DNA from: JAEMQF01 sp963850525
GTDB lineage: Bacteria; Pseudomonadota; Gammaproteobacteria; Burkholderiales; Burkholderiaceae_C
Direction: 5' to 3'
NCBI GenBank assembly: GCA_963850525.1
Contig: CAWKLQ010000011.1
Coordinates: 294,246-358,245, forward strand
DNA length: 64,000 bases
Below the pieces are notes generated by a model. It had not been told where the DNA came from and searched no databases. It worked only from the letters and a program-made list of their open reading frames with translations. Within the stretch, counting starts at the first letter, position 1. The number at the start of each line of letters is the position of its first letter. This document shows, one piece after another, positions 16,693-25,281 of this stretch. A program made the position numbers and the translations under genes.

Positions 16693-18411
16693 CTACTCGT
16701 TCGTCACCGCGATGACTTCTTCGAGTGTGGTCACTCCCGCGCGTACTTTGATCAAGCCCGACTGGCGAAGATCGCGCACGTTTTCACGCTGCGCCTGCGC
16801 CGCGATGTCCATCGACGTGCCTTCGGCCAGGATGATGCGCTGAATTTCTTCTGATATCGGCATGACCTGGTAGATGCCGACGCGGCCTTTGTAACCATTG
16901 CTGCACGATGAGCAACCGACGGCGCGGTACGGCTTCCAGGTACCGTCGACATCGGACTCCCTGAATCCCGCCTTGAGCATGGCCTCGCGCGGATAGTCGG
17001 CAGGCGTCTTGCAGTTCTCGCACAGTTTTCTGGCCAGACGCTGCGCCGTGATCAGCAGCACACTCGAGGCGATATTGAACGGCGCGATCTCCATGTTGAG
17101 GAGTCGCGTCAGCGTCGTGGGTGCGTCGTTGGTGTGCAAAGTCGACATCACCATGTGGCCGGTCTGCGCGGCCTTGATCGCGATTTCAGCGGTTTCGCGA
17201 TCGCGGATTTCGCCCACCATGATGATGTCGGGGTCCTGGCGCAGGAAGGACTTGAGCGCGACCGCGAAGTTCAGTCCCGCCTTGTCGTTCACGTTGACCT
17301 GGTTGATCCCGGGCAAGTTGATTTCAGCCGGGTCTTCGACCGTCGCGATGTTGACGCCCGGTTGGTTCAGGATGTTCAGGCACGTATAGAGCGACACCGT
17401 CTTGCCGCTGCCGGTGGGTCCGGTGACGAGCACCATGCCGTAGGGCCGGCCGATCGCCTTGAGCAGGCGATCTTTTTCGATCTTCTCGTAGCCCAGCGCC
17501 TCGATGCCGAGCTTGGCGCTCGACGGGTCGAGGATCCGGATCACGATCTTCTCGCCGAACAGCGTGGGCAAGGTGCTGACGCGAAAGTCGATCGCCTTGT
17601 TGCCGAACTTGAGCTTCATTCGGCCGTCTTGCGGGACGCGTTTTTCGGCGATGTCCAGGCGCGAAATGACCTTGATTCGCGAGGCCAGCTTGTCTTTGAT
17701 GGCGATCGGCGGCTGGGTAATCTCGCGCAACTCTCCGTCGACGCGAAAACGCACCCGGTAGTGGTATTCGTAGGGTTCGAAGTGCAAGTCCGACGCGCGT
17801 GCGTTGATCGCGTCGATCAACATCTTTTGCAGGAAACGTACCACCGGCGCGTCTTCGACGTCGGGTGCGGCCTCTGCGGATTCCTGCTGCGTCGTGACGT
17901 CGTCGGTGACGTCGAATTCGAAGTCGCCTGAGGTCAGCGTCTCCAGCGATTCGGTGGCTGTGGCGGTCGACCCCTCGAGGATCTTCGACAGCTTGTCGTG
18001 CTCGACAATCACCCATTCGGGCGCGAGCTGGGTCGCGAACTTGATGCGCTCGACGGCCTCCTGATCGGTCGGGTCGGCGCCGCCGATGAACAACCGGCTG
18101 CCGCGCTTTCCCAGCACGATGATTTGATACTGCGCAGCGAGTTTCGGGTCGACGACGTTGCGCGGCAAGCGCTGAATATCTGCCGCGCCAAGATCGAACA
18201 GAGGCAGCGCCAACGCATTGGACAGGGTGTGCGCAAGGTCTGCGGGAGACACGGCGCCCGCGGCGATCACCGAGGCGATGAAGCTCGTGCGCTTGTCCTT
18301 CGCCGATCGCACCAGTTCTTCGGCCGCTTTGGCGTTCAGCTTGCCGGCGTGCACGAGCACGCGCGCCACACCTGACAGCGCAGACTGCGGGGCTTCTGCC
18401 AAGGTATCCAA
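16693..18411 (-). CDS. pilB: Type IV pilus assembly ATPase PilB
   Basis: The protein has 572 residues: an N-terminal GspE/PilB domain, then the ATPase core. Walker A, GPTGSGKT, lies at about 331-338, the Walker B region DPDIIMVGEIRDRETAEIA at about 385-403, and the His box HMVMSTLHTNDAP follows. A tetracysteine zinc site is visible (CENC near 462, CSSC near 499). It powers pilus extension. The start is a TTG at 18411 with no in-frame ATG upstream; the protein aligns well from there, but the exact start is uncertain. It is first in the pilBCD-coaE-zapD-yacG run. Confidence 0.95.
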   Translation of the reverse strand: MDTLAEAPQSALSGVARVLVHAGKLNAKAAEELVRSAKDKRTSFIASVIAAGAVSPADLAHTLSNALALPLFDLGAADIQRLPRNVVDPKLAAQYQIIVLGKRGSRLFIGGADPTDQEAVERIKFATQLAPEWVIVEHDKLSKILEGSTATATESLETLTSGDFEFDVTDDVTTQQESAEAAPDVEDAPVVRFLQKMLIDAINARASDLHFEPYEYHYRVRFRVDGELREITQPPIAIKDKLASRIKVISRLDIAEKRVPQDGRMKLKFGNKAIDFRVSTLPTLFGEKIVIRILDPSSAKLGIEALGYEKIEKDRLLKAIGRPYGMVLVTGPTGSGKTVSLYTCLNILNQPGVNIATVEDPAEINLPGINQVNVNDKAGLNFAVALKSFLRQDPDIIMVGEIRDRETAEIAIKAAQTGHMVMSTLHTNDAPTTLTRLLNMEIAPFNIASSVLLITAQRLARKLCENCKTPADYPREAMLKAGFRESDVDGTWKPYRAVGCSSCSNGYKGRVGIYQVMPISEEIQRIILAEGTSMDIAAQAQRENVRDLRQSGLIKVRAGVTTLEEVIAVTNE

Positions 18412-18527
18412 GATGGGTGTGCTCGATTCCGAACTGGGGAAAACTGCACGATCATCGCCGAATCGCAGGAGACTGTAAACGCCAACCCACGAGGTGCGGC
18501 GTCAACATCTCACAGCGCCGGCAACGG

Positions 18528-18544
18528 CAACTTGCAACAAGTTG
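18528..18544. other. Small hairpin in the pilB upstream region
   Basis: CAACTTG and CAAGTTG form a 7-base stem around a CAA loop. It lies in the 172-base gap between the pilB start (18411) and the tRNA-Pro gene (18584). It has no following T-run on either strand, so it is not a convincing terminator. Its role, if any, is unknown. I see no other clear signal in this gap. Confidence 0.3.
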
Positions 18545-18583
18545 GGCACAGTCGCACGGAGCCATCGGGAAAAGCACAAACTG

Positions 18584-18660
18584 TGGTCGGGGTGAGAGGA
18601 TTCGAACCTCCGGCCTCTACGTCCCGAACGTAGCGCTCTACCAGGCTAAGCTACACCCCG
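18584..18660 (-). tRNA. tRNA-Pro (anticodon CGG)
   Basis: Read on the minus strand, the acceptor strands CGGGGTG (18660-18654) and CACCCCG (18594-18588) pair fully. The D-arm GCTTAGCCTGGTAGAGC, the anticodon arm CTACG-TTCGGGA-CGTAG and the T-arm GGAGG-TTCGAAT-CCTCT follow. The anticodon CGG reads the CCG proline codon. The 3' end ACCA is encoded. It lies between ispB and pilB, all on the minus strand. Confidence 0.97.
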
Positions 18661-18704
18661 ATTTTTCGGTCGCGCCGCAACGCCGCCGCTCAATTGCCTT
18701 GAAC

Positions 18705-19700
18705 TCAAAAAGAGCGCTCGACCGACCGAGCGCAGGAGTCTAGCAGAGCATCCCGATAGACCGACGGGGGCAGCCCCGCCAGATTCCGGCTCGCCTTGTC
18801 GGCTTCGTCTCTGGCCGCAGCGCGCGTTGCTGCCACCGCGCCGGTGTGCCGGACGATGTCGACAACGTCGGGCAGGCGATCGACTTCGCCGTTCTGGATC
18901 GCCGCCCTGATCAGGGCGCGTTCCGCGGGCGAGCCGCGTTCCATGGCGATCAACAATGGCAAGGTCGGTTTGCCTTCGCGCAAGTCGTCGCCGACATTCT
19001 TGCCCAGCTCGGCTGTCGCACCTTCGTAGTCGAGCAAATCATCGACAAGCTGGAAAGCCGTTCCCAGCGATCGCCCGAACGAGGCACACGATTCTTCGAC
19101 CGTCGGATCCGCGTTGGCGAGCACTGCGCCGATGCGCGCGCTGGCCTCGAACAGCTTGGCGGTCTTGAAACGGATGACGCGCAAGTAGTCCTCCACGCTC
19201 AGGTCGGGGTCGTGCATGTTCATCAGTTGCAGGACCTCGCCTTCCGCAATCACATTCGTCGCGTCCGCCAGGATCTCGAGCACGCGCATGTTGTCGATCG
19301 AGACCATCATTTGAAATGCGCGCGAGTAGACGAAATCGCCCACGAGCACGCTCGCTGAATTGCCGAACATCGAGTTGGCGGTCTGGCGGCCGCGCCGCAA
19401 TGCCGATTCGTCGACAACGTCGTCGTGCAACAGGGTCGCGGTGTGAATGAATTCGACGGTCGCCGCGAGTTCAAAGCGCTCGGGCCCGCGAAACCCGAGC
19501 GCGCCCGCAAACAGCAGCACCAGCATGGGCCTCATGCGTTTGCCGCCGGCACTGATGATGTGCTGCGCGATCTGGTTGATGAGCACGACATCGGAAGCCA
19601 AGCGGCGGTGGATGACCGCGTCGACTTCGCGCATCTCGGCGGACATCAAGGTCTGAGCCAACGACGCCGAAGGGGGGTCGAGATTTGATTGAGTTTGCAC
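18705..19700 (-). CDS. ispB: Octaprenyl diphosphate synthase (polyprenyl synthetase) IspB
   Basis: The protein has 331 residues. The first aspartate-rich motif is LLHDDVVDE (near residue 93) and the second LVDDLLDYEG (near 218), with GKNVGDDLREGKPTLPLL after it, as in long-chain prenyl synthases. GGKRMRP binds isopentenyl diphosphate. It makes the side chain of ubiquinone. The frame extends to 19862, but GTG 19700 (VQTQSNLD) is a suitable start close behind a TATAAT on this strand. Placing ispB divergent from rplU is the common proteobacterial arrangement. Confidence 0.93.
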   Translation of the reverse strand: MQTQSNLDPPSASLAQTLMSAEMREVDAVIHRRLASDVVLINQIAQHIISAGGKRMRPMLVLLFAGALGFRGPERFELAATVEFIHTATLLHDDVVDESALRRGRQTANSMFGNSASVLVGDFVYSRAFQMMVSIDNMRVLEILADATNVIAEGEVLQLMNMHDPDLSVEDYLRVIRFKTAKLFEASARIGAVLANADPTVEESCASFGRSLGTAFQLVDDLLDYEGATAELGKNVGDDLREGKPTLPLLIAMERGSPAERALIRAAIQNGEVDRLPDVVDIVRHTGAVAATRAAARDEADKASRNLAGLPPSVYRDALLDSCARSVERSF

Positions 19701-19727
19701 GCGCGCGCAATGAAAGGATGGCGGCGC

Positions 19728-19733
19728 ATTATA
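19728..19733 (-). promoter_or_regulatory. Candidate -10 element for ispB
   Basis: TATAAT is read on the minus strand, 27 bases before the GTG start at 19700. No good -35 hexamer is seen at the expected spacing, so the call rests on the -10 alone and on the position in the divergent ispB/rplU gap. Confidence 0.35.
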
Positions 19734-19826
19734 GAAATGCCGGGTTGCGCCCCGGCTGGCCGATTGCAGCGCTGCGCTGGCGACTCGCGCTTGGCGGCCG
19801 GCGCCGCGCCGGTGCGCGCCGCGCGC

Positions 19827-19835
19827 TGCTATACT
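19827..19835 (+). promoter_or_regulatory. Extended -10 promoter element for rplU
   Basis: TGCTATACT matches an extended -10 (TGnTATAAT type), about 68 bases before the rplU ATG. No good -35 stands 17 bases upstream, which is tolerated in extended -10 promoters. It would drive rplU-rpmA and possibly obgE. Confidence 0.5.
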
Positions 19836-19903
19836 CGCCGGCTTCGCCTTGGAGCAGTGCAACGCTGCACAGGGGTGGATCAGGCGCAGTGCGAGAGGCA
19901 GAA

Positions 19904-20215
19904 ATGTACGCAGTCATCAAAACCGGCGGCAAGCAATACCGGGTCGCCACCGGCGAAAAAATCAAGGTCGAAAAAATCGTCGCCGACGTCGGGCAAGAGG
20001 TCTTGCTCGACCGGGTGCTGGCCGTGGGCAATGGAGCCGAGTTGTCGGTCGGCGCGCCGTGGGTCGCCGGCGCCAGCGTGGTGGCGCGTGTGCTCTCGCA
20101 GGGGCGCCACGACAAGGTTCGAATTTTCAAGATGCGCCGGCGCAAGCACTACCAGAAGCGCCAAGGGCATCGCCAGGCATTCACTGAGCTGGAAATCGGC
20201 GCCATAAACGCTTGA
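19904..20215 (+). CDS. rplU: 50S ribosomal protein L21
   Basis: The protein has 103 residues, the standard length. It opens MYAVIKTGGKQYRVATGEKI and carries HDKVRIFKMRRRKHYQKRQGHRQ, the conserved rRNA-binding block. ATG 19904 is preceded by GAGAGG. An in-frame extension upstream is not needed. It is followed after 32 bases by rpmA, as in nearly all bacteria. Confidence 0.98.
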   Translation: MYAVIKTGGKQYRVATGEKIKVEKIVADVGQEVLLDRVLAVGNGAELSVGAPWVAGASVVARVLSQGRHDKVRIFKMRRRKHYQKRQGHRQAFTELEIGAINA

Positions 20216-20247
20216 TCTCGACGGCTTAATTTCTCAGGAGTCGACAA

Positions 20248-20505
20248 ATGGCACAGAAAAAAGGCGGCGGCTCGACGCGCAACGGACGGGACTCGCAGCC
20301 CAAGATGCTGGGCGTGAAGGTCTTCGGTGGGCAAGAGATTCCGGCGGGATCGATCATCGTGCGCCAGCGCGGCACCAAGTTTCATCCGGGAACGAACGTG
20401 GCCATCGGCCGCGACCATACCCTGTTTGCGTTGATCGACGGCAAGGTGAGCTTTGCCGTCAAGGGCCCGTTGAACCGGCAGACGGTCAGCGTTCAGCCGA
20501 GCTAA
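20248..20505 (+). CDS. rpmA: 50S ribosomal protein L27
   Basis: The protein has 85 residues. The start MAQKKGGGSTRNGRDSQPK and the block SIIVRQRGTKFHPGTNV are invariant L27 features. The N-terminal tail reaches the peptidyl-transferase centre. AGGAG lies 8 bases before the ATG. A rho-independent terminator follows 20 bases after the stop. Confidence 0.98.
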   Translation: MAQKKGGGSTRNGRDSQPKMLGVKVFGGQEIPAGSIIVRQRGTKFHPGTNVAIGRDHTLFALIDGKVSFAVKGPLNRQTVSVQPS

Positions 20506-20524
20506 ACAAGCCATCGCGCCGCGG

Positions 20525-20554
20525 AAAAGCCTCGGTGCGCCCCGGGGCTTTTTT
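20525..20554 (+). terminator. Rho-independent terminator after rpmA
   Basis: AAAAGCCTCGG (20525-20535) pairs with CCGGGGCTTTT (the right arm ends in the T-run near 20551) with one G-T wobble. A short loop separates the arms and a run of six T follows. It would end or thin the rplU-rpmA transcript before obgE. Confidence 0.8.
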
Positions 20555-20602
20555 CTTGGCGCCGCTCCGTAAGGGCTGCGCTGCGACCTTGAAGAATCGA
20601 TC

Positions 20603-21673
20603 ATGAAATTCATCGACGAGGCGACCATCGAAGTCATTGCCGGCAACGGCGGCAGCGGCTGCATGAGCTTTCGTCGCGAGAAGTTCATTCCCTTTGGCGG
20701 CCCGGACGGCGGCGACGGCGGGCGCGGCGGCAGCGTCTACGCCGTGGGTGACCGCAACCTGAATACCTTGATCGACTTTCGCTATGCGCGAAAACACGCT
20801 GCACGCAATGGGGAAAACGGGCGCGGCGCCGATCAGTATGGTGCCGCTGCGCAAGACATCATCCTGCGCATGCCGATGGGAACGATCATCGCCGACGCCG
20901 AGACCGGCGAAACGATTGCGGAACTCCTGGTGCCCGACGAGCGAGTGCAAATCGTCAAAGGCGGAGACGGCGGGTTCGGCAACCTCCACTTCAAGAGCAG
21001 CACGAACCGGGCGCCTCGGCAGAAGACCGTCGGTTGGCCCGGCGAGCAAAAAAAGTTGCGCCTCGAACTGCGTGTCTTGGCCGACGTGGGCCTGCTCGGC
21101 ATGCCCAATGCCGGAAAGTCGACGCTGATCGCCGCAGTCTCCAACGCCCGCCCCAAGATTGCCGACTATCCGTTCACGACCTTGCACCCCAATCTCGGTG
21201 TCGTGCGGGTCGGTCCCGAGCAGAGTTTTGTCATCGCCGACATTCCGGGGCTCATCGAAGGCGCCGCCGAGGGCGCCGGGCTTGGGCATCAATTCTTGCG
21301 CCACCTGCAACGCACGCAGCTGCTCTTTCACGTCGTCGACCTCGCCCCGTTCGAAGAGGGCGTCGACCCAGTGGATCAGGTCAGAATCATTGCACGCGAG
21401 CTGCGCAAATTCGACGCGTCATTGATGGACAAGGAACGCTGGCTGATCCTGAACAAGATCGACATGGTGCCTGAGGGCGAACTCGAGGCGCGGATCAAGT
21501 CCATGCTCAGGCGGCTGCGCTGGAAGGGTCAGGTGTTCGCGATCTCGGCCCTCGCGCGCACCGGCCTTGAACCCTTGATTCGCGCCGCCTACGAGCGCAT
21601 CGCCGTCATAAAAAATCCGATCATCCCCGAACCGGACCTGCGCTTCTCCGTCGTGGACGACGACACGCACTAG
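20603..21673 (+). CDS. obgE: GTPase ObgE/CgtA, ribosome assembly factor
   Basis: The protein has 356 residues. The glycine-rich Obg domain occupies about 1-160 (NGGSGCMSFRREKFIPFGGP, then GGDGGRGGSVY). The G domain begins with GMPNAGKST at about 167-175, then the Obg-type switch YPFTTLHPNLG, DIPGLIEGAAEGAGLGH and NKID. It binds the 50S subunit and coordinates late assembly with growth. Position after rplU-rpmA and before proB is typical. The C-terminal extension is short. Confidence 0.97.
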   Translation: MKFIDEATIEVIAGNGGSGCMSFRREKFIPFGGPDGGDGGRGGSVYAVGDRNLNTLIDFRYARKHAARNGENGRGADQYGAAAQDIILRMPMGTIIADAETGETIAELLVPDERVQIVKGGDGGFGNLHFKSSTNRAPRQKTVGWPGEQKKLRLELRVLADVGLLGMPNAGKSTLIAAVSNARPKIADYPFTTLHPNLGVVRVGPEQSFVIADIPGLIEGAAEGAGLGHQFLRHLQRTQLLFHVVDLAPFEEGVDPVDQVRIIARELRKFDASLMDKERWLILNKIDMVPEGELEARIKSMLRRLRWKGQVFAISALARTGLEPLIRAAYERIAVIKNPIIPEPDLRFSVVDDDTH

Positions 21674-21682
21674 AGGGACGCA

Positions 21683-22801
21683 GTGGCCGGAATTCTGCAA
21701 AGCGCGAAGCGCATCGTCATCAAGGTCGGCTCCAGCCTGGTGACCGATGAAGGGCGCGGCGTCGATGCAGTGGCGGTGGGCCACTGGTGCCGCCAGATGG
21801 CGCAGCTCGCAGGTCAAGGTCGGGAAGTGCTCATGGTCTCCAGCGGCGCCATCGCCGAAGGCATGAAGCGCCTGGGCTGGGCCGCGCGGCCGCGTGAGAT
21901 TCATGAGCTGCAAGCGGCGGCGGCCGTCGGCCAAATGGGGCTGGCACAAATCTACGAATCGAAGTTGCGCGAGCACGGCATGGTCAGTGCCCAGGTCTTG
22001 CTGACGCACGCCGACCTGGCCGATCGCGAGCGTTACCTCAACGCGCGTTCGACGCTATTGACCTTGCTTCGCCTCAAGGTCGTTCCCGTGATCAACGAAA
22101 ACGACACGGTGGTCAACGACGAGATCAAGTTCGGCGACAACGACACGCTCGGTGCGCTGGTCGCGAATCTGATCGAGGCCGACGTCCTGATCATCCTCAC
22201 CGATCAGACGGGTTTGTACTCGGCGGATCCGCGGACGGACCCCACTGCGCGGCTGATCGAAAGCGCAAGCGCCGGCGCCCCGGATCTGGAGGGCATGGCC
22301 AGCGGCGCCGGCAGCGCCATCGGCCGCGGCGGAATGAGCACCAAGGTGCTTGCCGCCAAACGGGCCGCAAGCAGCGGCGCGTCCACGGTGATTGCCTGCG
22401 GGCGCGAGCCCGACGTCCTCACCCGTCTCTCACAGGGCGAGGCGATCGGGACCTTGCTCACCGCGCCGACGCAAAAGCTCGCCGCGCGCAAGCAGTGGAT
22501 GGCCGATCATCTGCAATTGCGCGGCGCCGTCGTGATCGACGACGGCGCGCTGTGCAAGGTTCGCGACGAAGGCAAGAGCCTGCTGCCCGTGGGGGTCACG
22601 CAAGTCATTGGAGAATTCCGGCGCGGCGACGTCATCGCGGTACGCAGCAGCGCAGCGGTTGAAGTTGCTCGCGGTCTGGCGAACTACAGCAGTTCCGAGG
22701 CCAGGCTGATTGCACGCAAGCCCTCGGCGGCTTTCGAGGGGCTGCTCGGTTTCACGGGCGAGCCCGAAATGATCCACCGCGACAACCTCGTGCTGGTGTG
22801 A
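21683..22801 (+). CDS. proB: Glutamate 5-kinase
   Basis: The protein has 372 residues: an amino acid kinase domain (IVIKVGSSLVTDEGRG near the start, VSSGAIAEGMKRLGW, VVPVINENDTVVNDEIKFGD) and a C-terminal PUA domain from about 280 (RGAVVIDDGALCKV, then FRRGDVIAVRS). It makes gamma-glutamyl phosphate, the first step of proline synthesis. The start is GTG 21683, 9 bases after obgE. It converges on rppH with a 9-base gap. Confidence 0.96.
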   Translation: MAGILQSAKRIVIKVGSSLVTDEGRGVDAVAVGHWCRQMAQLAGQGREVLMVSSGAIAEGMKRLGWAARPREIHELQAAAAVGQMGLAQIYESKLREHGMVSAQVLLTHADLADRERYLNARSTLLTLLRLKVVPVINENDTVVNDEIKFGDNDTLGALVANLIEADVLIILTDQTGLYSADPRTDPTARLIESASAGAPDLEGMASGAGSAIGRGGMSTKVLAAKRAASSGASTVIACGREPDVLTRLSQGEAIGTLLTAPTQKLAARKQWMADHLQLRGAVVIDDGALCKVRDEGKSLLPVGVTQVIGEFRRGDVIAVRSSAAVEVARGLANYSSSEARLIARKPSAAFEGLLGFTGEPEMIHRDNLVLV

Positions 22802-22810
22802 GCTCAGCTC

Positions 22811-23431
22811 TCAGGCAGGAGGCGTGTCTTGCGGCGACGCGGGCAGTGTTGAATCGCCGTCCTGCGCGAAGCTGCCTGAGTCCGGAGTCGGCTCCGGATT
22901 GGGCGAGGCGCCCGGCGCCTGGCGCATGCGCGATCGCAGGTAGCGGTTCTGCGGGTGCCCTCTGGGGATGAAGCGAGCCAGTTCAGTCAGCGCCAATTGA
23001 TAGACACCGCGCTTGAAGTCGATCACCGACTCGAGCGGCACCCAGTACTCGTTCCAGCGCCACGCGTCGAACTCCGGGTGCTCGCTGGCCCGCAGGTTCA
23101 TGTCGCTGTCGTGGCCGGTCAGCTGCAGCAGGAACCAGATTTGTTTCTGACCCTTGTAGTGGCCTCGGGCGTCGCGACGAATGTAGTGATCCGGAACTTC
23201 ATAGCGCAACCAGTCGCGAGTCCGCGCAACGACGCGAACATGGTCGGGCAACAGCCCGACTTCCTCGTGCAGCTCACGGAACATCGCCTGCTCGGGCGTC
23301 TCGCCGTACTTGATGCCCCCTTGCGGGAACTGCCAGGAGTGGGTGCGTATCCTTTTGCCCCAGAACACCTGATTCTTTTGGTTGAGCAGGATGATGCCGA
23401 CGTTGGGCCTGAACCCCTCACGGTCGAGCAT
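22811..23431 (-). CDS. rppH: RNA pyrophosphohydrolase RppH (Nudix)
   Basis: The protein has 206 residues. The Nudix box lies at 38-60 (GGIKYGETPEQAMF, then RELHEEVGL), inside the RppH context HSWQFPQGGI. It removes pyrophosphate from mRNA 5' ends and triggers decay. ATG 23431 gives MLDREGFRPNVGI, matching the family start; a TTG four codons upstream is less likely. The tail beyond residue 165 is proline/serine-rich and variable. It is divergent from proS. Confidence 0.95.
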   Translation of the reverse strand: MLDREGFRPNVGIILLNQKNQVFWGKRIRTHSWQFPQGGIKYGETPEQAMFRELHEEVGLLPDHVRVVARTRDWLRYEVPDHYIRRDARGHYKGQKQIWFLLQLTGHDSDMNLRASEHPEFDAWRWNEYWVPLESVIDFKRGVYQLALTELARFIPRGHPQNRYLRSRMRQAPGASPNPEPTPDSGSFAQDGDSTLPASPQDTPPA

Positions 23432-23481
23432 AATCAACCCCAAGTCACTCGTTGAAATCGATTATTGCATTGGAGCCGCGG

Positions 23482-23510
23482 GATTCAAACCCTCGAGGGT
23501 TTTCTGAATC
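23482..23510. promoter_or_regulatory. Palindrome in the rppH/proS divergent gap
   Basis: AACCCTCGAGGGTT (23488-23501) is a perfect 14-base palindrome. It is enclosed by GATTCA (23482-23487) and TGAATC (23505-23510). It lies 26 bases before the proS ATG. It could be an operator, or form a hairpin in the proS leader. I know of no regulator with this site. Confidence 0.35.
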
Positions 23511-23535
23511 GCCCTCCCATGTCGACTCCCTGTTC

Positions 23536-25281
23536 ATGAAAGCCTCAGAGTTCTTCGTCTCCACGCTCAAAGAGGCCCCCGCCGACGCAGAAGTGGCCAG
23601 CCACAAGCTGATGATCCGCGCCGGCATGATCAAGCGCCTGAGTGCCGGCATTTACACCTACATGCCGATGGGCCTGCGCATCATCCGCAAGGTCGAAGCC
23701 ATCATTCGCCAGGAAATGAACCGCGCGGGGGCCATCGAACTGTTGATGCCCGTGGTTCAGCCCGCCGAGTTGTGGCAGGAAACCGGCCGATTCGAAAAAA
23801 TGGGGCCGGAACTGCTGCGCCTCAAGGACCGGCACGACCGCTCCTTCATCGTTCAGCCCACCAGCGAAGAGGTCATCACCGATATCGCCCGGCAGGAGTT
23901 GAAGAGCTACCGCGCGCTGCCGAAAAATTTCTATCACATCCAGACGAAATTCCGCGACGAGCGCCGGCCCCGCTTCGGCCTGATGCGCGGCCGCGAATTC
24001 ACGATGAAAGACGCGTACTCGTTCGATCGGGATGCGGCGAGCGCCGCGAAGAGCTACGACAAGATGCACGCCGCGTACACGCGCATCTTCGAACGCATGG
24101 GCCTGCGCTTTCGCGCCGTTGCCGCCGACACCGGTGCCATCGGCGGCGACCGCTCGCACGAGTTCCAAGTGCTCGCCGAGACCGGCGAGGACGCAATCGC
24201 GTATTGCGCCGCGTCGGACTACGCAGCGAACATCGAACTCGCCGAGGGCGTTGCCTTGTTGGAAAAACGCGCGGCGCCGACTCAATCGATGGCCAAGTGC
24301 GCGACTCCCGGAAAGAGCACTTGCGAGGATGTCGCCGCCTATCTGGGGGTGCCGCTGCAGACAACCGTCAAGTCGCTGGTTCTGGCCACCGACACGAAGG
24401 CGCAGGGTGATGCACCCGCGCGCACCACGATCTGGCTCCTGCTGATTCGCGGCGACCATACGCTGAATGAAATCAAGGTGAGCAAGGTCGACGGCCTGAA
24501 AGACGGCTTTCGCTTCGCGACGGAGAAAGAGATCGAGTCCGAGTTCGGCTGCAAGCCGGGCTATCTCGGTTTGGTCGGCTTGGGTTCGGGTGTCAAGGTC
24601 ATCGCAGATCGCACCGTCGCGCGAATGAGCGATTTCATTTGCGGCGCCAATGCCGCCGATTTCCACATGACCGGCGTCAACTGGGGTCGCGACATTCCCG
24701 AGCCCGACGCCGTTGCCGACATTCGCAACGTCGTCGCCGGCGACCCCTCGCCCGACGGCAAGGGCGTGCTTGCGCTGCAACGCGGCATCGAGGTCGGCCA
24801 CGTTTTCTTCCTCGGCACCAAGTACAGCCAGGCGATGAACGCGAGCTTTCTCGACGAGTCGGGCAAGCCGCAGCTCCTGCAAATGGGCTGCTACGGCATC
24901 GGCGTCACGCGAATTCTCGGCGCGGCGATCGAGCAAAGCCACGACGAGCGCGGCATCGTCTGGCCCGACGCGCTGGCGCCGTTCGAGGTGGTCATCTGCC
25001 CGATCGGCTACGAACGCTCCCCGGCAGTGCAGCAAGCCGCTTTGGCCTTGCGCGATGCGCTCGATGGTCTCGGTGTGGACGTGATCGTCGATGACCGAGG
25101 CGAGCGTCCCGGAGCGATGTTCGCGGACTGGGAGCTGATTGGCGTGCCGCATCGATTCGTCGTCTCGGAGCGCGGCCTGGCTGCGGGAAGACTCGAGTAC
25201 CAGGGGCGGCGTGACGTGCAGGCCAGCGCCGTGGACATCGACGGCGCAGCGCACTACCTGAAGGCCAAACTGGCGGCATGA
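23536..25281 (+). CDS. proS: Prolyl-tRNA synthetase
   Basis: The protein has 581 residues and the bacterial layout. The class II core (motif 2 region KFRDERRPRFGLMRGREFTM) is interrupted by a YbaK-type editing insertion at about 230-390 that removes mischarged alanine. The anticodon-binding domain is at the end. The start segment MKASEFFVSTLKEAPADAEV is the family start, so ATG 23536 is used rather than the open frame from 23452. The stop overlaps the next gene by 4 bases. Confidence 0.97.
   Translation: MKASEFFVSTLKEAPADAEVASHKLMIRAGMIKRLSAGIYTYMPMGLRIIRKVEAIIRQEMNRAGAIELLMPVVQPAELWQETGRFEKMGPELLRLKDRHDRSFIVQPTSEEVITDIARQELKSYRALPKNFYHIQTKFRDERRPRFGLMRGREFTMKDAYSFDRDAASAAKSYDKMHAAYTRIFERMGLRFRAVAADTGAIGGDRSHEFQVLAETGEDAIAYCAASDYAANIELAEGVALLEKRAAPTQSMAKCATPGKSTCEDVAAYLGVPLQTTVKSLVLATDTKAQGDAPARTTIWLLLIRGDHTLNEIKVSKVDGLKDGFRFATEKEIESEFGCKPGYLGLVGLGSGVKVIADRTVARMSDFICGANAADFHMTGVNWGRDIPEPDAVADIRNVVAGDPSPDGKGVLALQRGIEVGHVFFLGTKYSQAMNASFLDESGKPQLLQMGCYGIGVTRILGAAIEQSHDERGIVWPDALAPFEVVICPIGYERSPAVQQAALALRDALDGLGVDVIVDDRGERPGAMFADWELIGVPHRFVVSERGLAAGRLEYQGRRDVQASAVDIDGAAHYLKAKLAA

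Noticed and set aside
23464..23500. A tRNA T-arm-like stretch (minus strand: GAGGG-TTTGAAT-CCCGC followed by GGCTCCA)
   Set aside because: No anticodon arm, D-arm or matching 5' acceptor strand can be found around it, and no CCA or att-like repeat is evident. It is treated as chance or as part of the palindrome before proS.
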